A stretch of DNA of 5,381 bases from Thermoplasmatota archaeon. GTDB taxonomy: Archaea > Thermoplasmatota > Thermoplasmata > Thermoplasmatales > Thermoplasmataceae. Of this stretch, positions 1-3,990 are shown piece by piece. The notes under the pieces are model-generated. The model saw only the letters and a list, made by a program, of their open reading frames with translations. It searched no databases and was not told the DNA's origin. The translations under genes and the position numbers were made by a program. Positions within the stretch are counted from its first letter, which is position 1. Each line of letters opens with the position of its first letter. The stretch is taken from positions 1-5,381 of the forward strand of contig JAMDCG010000056.1 in NCBI GenBank assembly GCA_023489425.1. Direction: 5' to 3'.

Positions 1-405
1 CTCACTAACAGATCAACGAAAATCAGGAGTGAAAAGTCAGATTCCAGTGGAGTTATTTCATCAGTCCTGAAGGCATTGAAGATGTTGTCAGATCACAATT
101 ATGACTCTGATCTGGTTACCCATGTATCCTTCAGCATGTATGAAACACTCATGACGACAACTAATGGTAGTGAAAGCCTTTACAGGTCAGTCCGCAGGAT
201 TTTACACAGGATAAGACTCAATCCAAGCCTGTCAGGAAAGAAGATGGTAGTTTTCAGGAAGGATATGTTCACTGTTGCAGTTAAAAAAGCCCCAGAATTA
301 CATAAGATTTCTGAGGACGTAGACAGCATAAATTATGGTATATATGGATGGATCCTCCCCCTCCTTCTGGATGAGAACGCATCTGTGTTAATAGAATTTA
401 AATAG
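1..405 (+). CDS. Unrecognised protein, C-terminal part (5' end outside window)
   Basis: Reading frame 1 is open from the first base to a TAG at 403-405, giving 134 residues. I do not recognise a family. The fragment starts polar and Ser/Lys-rich. It continues with a mixed helical stretch, a basic segment (RSVRRILHRIRL) and a beta-like segment (KKMVVFRKDMFTVAVKK), and ends in a hydrophobic tail (YGWILPLLL...VLIEF). There is no signal peptide, clear membrane span, cysteine pair or nucleotide-binding motif, so a soluble protein is likely. Codon use (AGG/AGA, ATA) matches the neighbours. The true start is uncertain. The frame probably continues to the left, but TTG at 76 or ATG at 82 is also possible; the latter has GAAGG eight bases before it and an AT-rich stretch around 52-58. 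The gene converges on the dehydrogenase with a 4-bp gap. Confidence 0.65.
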   Translation, partial: LTNRSTKIRSEKSDSSGVISSVLKALKMLSDHNYDSDLVTHVSFSMYETLMTTTNGSESLYRSVRRILHRIRLNPSLSGKKMVVFRKDMFTVAVKKAPELHKISEDVDSINYGIYGWILPLLLDENASVLIEFK

Positions 406-409
406 AGAA

Positions 410-1876
410 TTAGAAGCCTGGAATGCTTCCCAATTCCAGCTTATTTCTTGAGTAATCCACGTACATATTTTTGAGTTGTAAATACTCTCCTATTCCGTAT
501 TTACTGCCTTCACCTGCAAGGCCGGTCATCCTGAACCCTGTATGATATCCCTGTGAGGATTCTGGCCCGGGCATATTGACATAAAGTTCACCAAATCTGA
601 TAGATTCTGCTGCCTGGAATATCCTCTTATTGTCCTCCGTGAATAGATAGGAAGCAAGTCCGAACTGTGAGTCATTTGCCATTCTTATTGCTTCATCCCA
701 GTCGTTGACCCTGTGTATGCCCAGCACCGGACCGAATATTTCATCCTGGAATATGGATGACTTCTGTGGTACGTTCTCTATAAGTGTTGGTTCAAAGAAG
801 AATCCCTTGCTGAAATCCCCCTTGAGGTCTGGCTTCTTCCCTCCTGATAAAATCTTCAGGTTCTCCTTCTCAGATTCTGATATGACACTTTCCATATTCT
901 TCTGGGCATCATGGTTGATGAGTGGGCCCATCTGTGCTGTTTCTGGATCGCCGACCTTCAATCCTCTTGTCATTGAAATGAATTTTTCCTCGAATTTATC
1001 GGCTATATCCTCGTGCAGGTAAAGCCTTTCGGCTGCAATGCATGACTGGCCAGCATTCCAGAATTTAGCCCATACAAGTGTCTTCAGTGCCTTCTCCATA
1101 TCTGCATCGTTCCAGACTATGAAGGGTGCCTTTCCTCCCAGTTCAAGCATGAGCTTTGCCATGTTCGCTGATGATTGCTGTATGATTCTCTGACCTGTTG
1201 CAGTTGAGCCTGTAAGGGTAACAAGAGCAACTTTTTTGTGAGAGACTATGAAATCACCTATCTCAGAGCCCTTTCCAGTAACCATGTTCAGTACTCCGTC
1301 CGGAATCCCTGCCTCCTGGAATTTTCTTACTATCCATTCAGCGATTAATGGTGTATCACTGCTTGGCTTCAGTACAACTGAGTTACCGGTCATAAGGGCT
1401 GGAGCAAGTTTCCTTGCAACCATTGCTGCCGGGAAATTCCATGGTGTGAGTGCAACGACAACTCCCCTTGGCACCCTGTACTGGAATATCTTTCTCTTGC
1501 TTGAGTCGCCCTCAACTAGATCCCCGGTGATCTTTCTTTCAAATTCAGCATAATAATAAATCTGGTCAAGAACACCGTTGACCTCTTCCTGTGCCTGTGG
1601 CCTTATCTTTCCACATTCCCTGACAAGGAGATCCTCCAGTTCCTTCCTCTTAGCCTGTATGAGATCTCCGGCCTTCCTGACAATTCTTCCTCTCTCCTTT
1701 GATCCAAGTTCATTCCACTTCCAGAAAGTACCTTCTGCTGCATCTATGGCTCTGCTCACATCATCTTTCGTTGCAGCTGGAAATGTATCAATTTTCATAC
1801 CTGTTGCAGGGTTCAGATCATCCAGTGTTTTTCCACTTGATGAATCTACCCACTTTCCATCAATTAAATTCTTCAT
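410..1876 (-). CDS. NAD(P)-dependent aldehyde dehydrogenase, probable D-glyceraldehyde dehydrogenase (NADP+)
   Basis: This is a full-length aldehyde dehydrogenase of 488 residues, typical for the superfamily. Numbered from ATG 1876, the catalytic set is complete: Asn147 in TPWNFP, Lys170 in LKPSS, the GSTATG cofactor loop at 223-228, general base Glu245 in LELGGK, nucleophile Cys279 in GQSC, and Glu379 in EIFGP. Where NAD-preferring enzymes have Glu after KP(A/S), this one has Ser173, which favours NADP. From memory, the whole chain, including the tail around NMPGPESSQGYHTGFRMTG, resembles the Thermoplasma acidophilum D-glyceraldehyde dehydrogenase. That cytosolic enzyme oxidises D-glyceraldehyde to D-glycerate in the non-phosphorylative Entner-Doudoroff pathway. 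The substrate is inferred; a semialdehyde or lactaldehyde substrate remains possible. I chose ATG 1876 over the in-frame TTG at 1894, because the extra six residues overlap a motif shared with another promoter and family members normally begin close to the (L)xIDGKW segment. No good Shine-Dalgarno sequence precedes it. Confidence 0.93.
   Translation of the reverse strand: MKNLIDGKWVDSSSGKTLDDLNPATGMKIDTFPAATKDDVSRAIDAAEGTFWKWNELGSKERGRIVRKAGDLIQAKRKELEDLLVRECGKIRPQAQEEVNGVLDQIYYYAEFERKITGDLVEGDSSKRKIFQYRVPRGVVVALTPWNFPAAMVARKLAPALMTGNSVVLKPSSDTPLIAEWIVRKFQEAGIPDGVLNMVTGKGSEIGDFIVSHKKVALVTLTGSTATGQRIIQQSSANMAKLMLELGGKAPFIVWNDADMEKALKTLVWAKFWNAGQSCIAAERLYLHEDIADKFEEKFISMTRGLKVGDPETAQMGPLINHDAQKNMESVISESEKENLKILSGGKKPDLKGDFSKGFFFEPTLIENVPQKSSIFQDEIFGPVLGIHRVNDWDEAIRMANDSQFGLASYLFTEDNKRIFQAAESIRFGELYVNMPGPESSQGYHTGFRMTGLAGEGSKYGIGEYLQLKNMYVDYSRNKLELGSIPGF
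418..439. terminator. Candidate stem-loop terminator in convergent 3' region
   Basis: CTGGAAT at 418-424 is the exact reverse complement of ATTCCAG at 433-439, giving a 7-bp stem with an 8-base loop. On the plus strand it lies 12 bases after the stop of the leftmost gene and is followed by TTATTTCTT. On the minus strand it sits in the last codons of the dehydrogenase and is followed by T-rich sequence past its stop. It could work in both directions. Archaeal termination depends mainly on U-tracts, so the stem may be incidental to the coding sequence. Confidence 0.3.
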
Positions 1877-1880
1877 GGTT

Positions 1881-1897
1881 AGTAATGGCTTCAAAGG
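1881..1897 (-). promoter_or_regulatory. Shared promoter-proximal element, copy 1
   Basis: The minus strand reads CCTTTGAAGCCATTACT, from 21 to 5 bases before the chosen start of the dehydrogenase. A copy with two mismatches in 17 positions (CCTTTGAAGTAATTACT) precedes the 373-residue gene at 3352-3368, also on the minus strand. In both places a TATA-like box lies roughly 26-30 bp upstream of the element, so it sits at or just after the expected transcription start. It could be a repressor operator or a 5'-leader element; the role is inferred. Confidence 0.4.
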
Positions 1898-1922
1898 AAT
1901 TTAGTATTTTCTATTTTTGATC

Positions 1923-1930
1923 ATATTAAA
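1923..1930 (-). promoter_or_regulatory. Candidate TATA box for the dehydrogenase
   Basis: The minus strand reads TTTAATAT here, embedded in an A/T-rich run. Initiation about 26 bp downstream would fall near 1900, giving a leader of about 24 bases before ATG 1876. A second, weaker candidate, AAAATACTAAA (about 1900-1910), is centred near 28 bp upstream of ATG 1876 and would give a leaderless transcript. The sequence alone cannot decide between them. Confidence 0.4.
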
Positions 1931-1996
1931 TTTAGCTGAATTTTCGCATATATTCCGGGATAATTTTGAAATGATCTTGAATGAAATGGATTAAGG

Positions 1997-2003
1997 TTAT
2001 AAT
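1997..2003 (+). promoter_or_regulatory. Candidate TATA box for the zinc-ribbon gene
   Basis: TTATAAT is centred 25 bp before ATG 2025. That is the spacing expected if archaeal transcription starts at or next to the start codon, which suggests a leaderless mRNA. GAGGAG at 2017-2022 resembles a Shine-Dalgarno sequence but leaves only two bases to the ATG, too few for normal pairing, so leaderless initiation is the better reading. Confidence 0.5.
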
Positions 2004-2024
2004 GCCTGAAGATCATGAGGAGTC

Positions 2025-2216
2025 ATGAATCATGTGGTCTGTCCTATGTGTGGATCAGAAAATATTTTCGCAGATTCCGGATTGATAACCGGAAAATACA
2101 AATGTAATGAATGCGGATACGTTGGCTCCCTAATATATGAGTTTGATGACAAGGATTACGAATTGTTTAAAAGACAGCTTGAAAGAAGTAAGAGCAGGGA
2201 GAATTTTCCGAAATAA
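2025..2216 (+). CDS. Small zinc-ribbon protein
   Basis: This 63-residue protein has two zinc knuckles, CPMCG (Cys6, Cys9) and CNECG (Cys27, Cys30). They are 17 residues apart and followed by a Tyr-Val-Gly turn, the classic zinc-ribbon fold of TFIIS-like and many small archaeal proteins. After the ribbon comes an acidic patch (EFDDKDYE) and then a short basic helix (LFKRQLERSKSR) that could contact nucleic acid or a partner. It should bind one Zn2+ in the cytosol. Whether it acts in transcription, RNA processing or as an accessory subunit cannot be told, because the ribbon is the only domain. It is complete, with ATG and TAA, and probably monocistronic: the next gene runs towards it, with the two stop codons directly adjoining. 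Confidence 0.85.
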   Translation: MNHVVCPMCGSENIFADSGLITGKYKCNECGYVGSLIYEFDDKDYELFKRQLERSKSRENFPK

Positions 2217-3338
2217 TCAGAGCGGACCAAGGTCAAGGATGCTTGAAATCTGTGACCCAAACTCACCTGCAAGCTTCAATTTTTCCTTCAGGTTATCAAC
2301 AGTTATCCTGTCCTTGTCTGCCCTTTCGTTTATCTGATTTATGTAGCCTTTCAATGCATCTTTCTTAATTTCAATTATTTTTACCGCAAGCTTCCTGAAT
2401 GAACCCGTGGATAGAATGTCAATACCATCCTCCACCAGTCTGACCAGCTTCGTTTTGTTTGATTCTATCTCTTTCAGGGTACCATATATCCTGTCGAGTG
2501 GTACCTGTATCTTGTCTATCTCCAGCATATTGTTCAGGGCAGGGACGCTTGTTACATCAACCGTCTGGTTGTCATCCTTATACTCTATGGAAAGGAATGA
2601 ATTTTCGTTTCCCCTGGACATTACAAAAGTGACCTTCGCATTGCTGTCCGGATCAGCGAATTCAACAAACAGGTTTCCCTTGTTTATGCTTGCAGATGTC
2701 ATGTAAAATTTATCAATCTTTTCATAGTCAATCTGGGCCTCCTTTCCAGCCCAGTTGCTTGCTGAATTTATCGGTATCTTGACACCTTTCTCCAGGAAGC
2801 CAAACCGTAGTGATTCCTTGAATAGATCTGAACTTCTTGAATTCAGGGAGAAATCGTATTCAATGGAACTCTCAGCAGTATATCTTACTGCAGCATCATA
2901 GACGCCGTCAACCCATTTTACAAAGATATTCGCATCTACGATTTTCAGGAAATCCATTGAAAGAAACGCCTGGATATTCTTTATGGAATTGGTTCTTGAG
3001 GCGGACATTGACCCTTCAAGATCATTTATCCTGTTCCTGTAATCGTCATTAATTTTCTTCTTGAATTTCTCAAGTGAAACTCCTACGAAGCTCTGTATTT
3101 CCTTCTCTGTGTCATCGAAAAGACCTGAAACTGTTACTGACTTGAAATCGTCCAGAAGTTTGTTGAGCGATACAAGTAAATTATCCACTTCAGCAATGCT
3201 CTGGGGCTGTTTAGATTTTAATGTGTCCTGTAGATTCTTGTGATTTTCGTATTCATTTTTGCTTATAATTGCATCGAGTAAATACTGATAAAATGCCTTG
3301 AACATTAAATCAGAATTTTGCTGCTGGTTTGCCTCCAT
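2217..3338 (-). CDS. Conserved-looking hypothetical protein, helical, cysteine-free, 373 aa
   Basis: I do not recognise this family. The product has no signal peptide, no membrane span and no cysteine, so it is probably a soluble cytoplasmic protein. Three parts can be seen. Residues 1-125 are strongly helical, with heptad-like Leu/Ile/Phe spacing around 48-65 and 75-110, suggesting coiled coil or a helical bundle. Residues about 135-265 are mixed, with beta-strand-like segments (GNLFVEFAD, AKVTFVM, SFLSIEYKD). Residues about 275-365 are again helical and charged (LDRIYGTLKEIESNKTKLVRLVEDG, then KIIEIKKDALKGYI), ending in a coil. The helix-beta-helix layout suggests a structural or scaffold role, but no function should be assigned. 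ATG 3338 is the first start; an internal ATG at 3305 (Met12) is an alternative. No strong Shine-Dalgarno precedes it. Its upstream region shares a 17-bp element with the dehydrogenase. The TGA stop abuts the zinc-ribbon TAA. Confidence 0.8.
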   Translation of the reverse strand: MEANQQQNSDLMFKAFYQYLLDAIISKNEYENHKNLQDTLKSKQPQSIAEVDNLLVSLNKLLDDFKSVTVSGLFDDTEKEIQSFVGVSLEKFKKKINDDYRNRINDLEGSMSASRTNSIKNIQAFLSMDFLKIVDANIFVKWVDGVYDAAVRYTAESSIEYDFSLNSRSSDLFKESLRFGFLEKGVKIPINSASNWAGKEAQIDYEKIDKFYMTSASINKGNLFVEFADPDSNAKVTFVMSRGNENSFLSIEYKDDNQTVDVTSVPALNNMLEIDKIQVPLDRIYGTLKEIESNKTKLVRLVEDGIDILSTGSFRKLAVKIIEIKKDALKGYINQINERADKDRITVDNLKEKLKLAGEFGSQISSILDLGPL

Positions 3339-3351
3339 TAAATCCCTAACC

Positions 3352-3368
3352 AGTAATTACTTCAAAGG
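3352..3368 (-). promoter_or_regulatory. Shared promoter-proximal element, copy 2
   Basis: The minus strand reads CCTTTGAAGTAATTACT, 30 to 14 bases before ATG 3338, and matches the copy upstream of the dehydrogenase at 15 of 17 positions. Weak similarity continues upstream of the element in both copies (ACTTAAA here, ACTAAATT there). The orientation relative to the downstream gene is the same, which supports a common regulatory or initiation role. Confidence 0.4.
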
Positions 3369-3389
3369 TTTAAGTCTTTATGGAAAACC

Positions 3390-3398
3390 TAATTATAT
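3390..3398 (-). promoter_or_regulatory. Candidate TATA box for the 373-aa gene
   Basis: The minus strand reads ATATAATTA, the most TATA-like sequence before ATG 3338. Initiation about 26 bp downstream would fall near 3368, the edge of the shared 17-bp element, giving a leader of about 30 bases. A closer but poorer candidate, CTTAAA (3369-3374), would shorten the leader to roughly 8 bases. Confidence 0.35.
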
Positions 3399-3416
3399 GG
3401 TTCTGTCAGACATTTT

Positions 3417-3442
3417 TGTTCGAACATATGAGGATCATGTTC
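3417..3442. promoter_or_regulatory. Palindrome and half-site cluster, candidate operator
   Basis: TGTTCGAACA at 3417-3426 is a perfect 10-bp palindrome. A further TGTTC at 3438-3442 repeats its left half exactly 21 bp downstream, two helical turns, and also forms an inverted pair GAACAT-N9-ATGTTC (3422-3442). It lies upstream of the TATA candidates for both divergent genes, so a dimeric regulator bound here could affect either. Binding is inferred from symmetry and position only. Confidence 0.35.
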
Positions 3443-3467
3443 TGCCCATTAAAAATTTGGTGCAATG

Positions 3468-3476
3468 TTTTTATGG
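3468..3476 (+). promoter_or_regulatory. Candidate TATA box for the membrane-protein operon
   Basis: TTTTTATGG is centred 41 bp before ATG 3513. Initiation near 3498 would leave a leader of about 15 bases that carries the Shine-Dalgarno. An alternative, TTTATTAAT at 3481-3489, would place the start of transcription almost on the ATG and leave that Shine-Dalgarno outside the mRNA. Confidence 0.35.
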
Positions 3477-3500
3477 AAAGTTTATTAATGAAATTTCATA

Positions 3501-3506
3501 GGGAGA
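3501..3506 (+). promoter_or_regulatory. Ribosome binding site of the 156-aa membrane protein
   Basis: GGGAGA ends six bases before ATG 3513, and its GGAG core matches the archaeal anti-Shine-Dalgarno at a normal distance. It fixes ATG 3513 as the start. In this group strong sites of this type are more usual before internal operon genes than before first genes, so it implies a real 5' leader or an upstream cistron. Confidence 0.55.
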
Positions 3507-3512
3507 TACAAT

Positions 3513-3983
3513 ATGGAATCTAATAAGAAAGAGGAATTGCTTAGTCCTCTAATAGATTCACTTGAAGTCAGCATAAAGGGATTGATGATCCTCAGCGATA
3601 AGGAGGCTGACATTTCAAGGGCAGATGTGATAAGGAAGCTTGAAAATTCTAACGAGGAAGAGGTAAGAGAGTTCCTTAATCTAATAAAGGAAGAACGGAA
3701 AGGTTCTGATATCAACATTTTATTCGCAACTTTGGGTGAATTTCTTCTCTCTTCATTCCTCTTTGTAATGGGGATACTTTTTGTCATTCCAACTTTTTTT
3801 GGCGGGAATGCATCTGGTTATCTGCTGAACTATTATGGAAATGCCCTCCATAGCATATCAGAAACAACCGGCCTGACATCACTGACCATTGTGATAAATT
3901 TTCTTGTTGCAGTGGTCCTTCTCCTGGCGTCTTTCAGCACGCTTAAGACTGCCAGGATGAACATCAGATTCCTCTTCAGGTAA
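3513..3983 (+). CDS. Small membrane protein with two transmembrane segments
   Basis: This 156-residue protein is of unrecognised family. Residues 1-66 are charged and helical (KKEELLSPLIDSLEVS, then acidic NSNEEEVREFLNLIKEERK) and should be cytoplasmic. Two hydrophobic segments follow at about 69-95 (LGEFLLSSFLFVMGILFVIP) and 122-144 (SLTIVINFLVAVVLLLASF). They are joined by a loop of some 26 residues rich in Gly, Asn and Tyr, and the chain ends in a short basic tail (KTARMNIRFLFR). By the positive-inside rule both ends face the cytoplasm with the loop outside. There is no signal-peptide cleavage site. The gene is followed after 7 bp by an APC-type permease, so it could be an accessory or regulatory partner of that transporter; this rests only on gene order. 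The start is set by GGGAGA six bases upstream. Confidence 0.82.
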   Translation: MESNKKEELLSPLIDSLEVSIKGLMILSDKEADISRADVIRKLENSNEEEVREFLNLIKEERKGSDINILFATLGEFLLSSFLFVMGILFVIPTFFGGNASGYLLNYYGNALHSISETTGLTSLTIVINFLVAVVLLLASFSTLKTARMNIRFLFR

Positions 3984-3990
3984 GTTCAAA

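Larger units (their letters stand above)
1877..2024. other. Divergent intergenic region between dehydrogenase and zinc-ribbon genes
   Basis: This 148-bp AT-rich stretch carries no coding sequence and separates two genes transcribed away from each other. It holds TATA-like elements for both sides, the 17-bp element shared with the 373-residue gene (1881-1897), and two TTGA-containing segments spaced 11 bp apart (TTGAAATGA at 1966, TTGAATGAA at 1977). I see no RNA gene in it. Confidence 0.7.
3339..3512. other. Divergent intergenic region between the 373-aa gene and the membrane operon
   Basis: This 174-bp AT-rich region separates two genes transcribed outwards. It contains TATA-like elements facing both ways, the second copy of the shared 17-bp element, a perfect 10-bp palindrome with an additional half-site, and TTTATGGAAA repeated at 3377-3386 and 3470-3479. 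A 34-codon ORF (3397-3501) lies in the right half and is unproven. No tRNA-like or other RNA fold was apparent by eye. Confidence 0.65.

Noticed and set aside
705..1022. Plus-strand open frames inside the dehydrogenase, such as 705-1022, 1248-1553 and 1578-1904
   Set aside because: They are antisense to an unmistakable aldehyde dehydrogenase and are Ser/Phe/Pro-rich shadow translations.
1877..1894. In-frame TTG at 1894 as start of the dehydrogenase (six extra residues)
   Set aside because: ATG at 1876 fits the family N-terminus, and the TTG lies inside the 17-bp element shared with the non-coding upstream region of another gene.
2011..2034. Three CATG tetranucleotides around the zinc-ribbon start, as a possible repeat
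   Set aside because: Spacing is irregular, and two of the copies are set by the start codon and His codons.
2407..3243. Plus-strand open frames inside the 373-aa gene
   Set aside because: They are short and of low-complexity composition; the minus-strand frame is much longer and has normal protein composition.
3485..3787. Minus-strand 100-codon frame overlapping the 2-TM gene
   Set aside because: The plus-strand gene has a good ribosome site, membrane helices and an operon partner; the antisense frame is Ser/Leu-rich shadow sequence.
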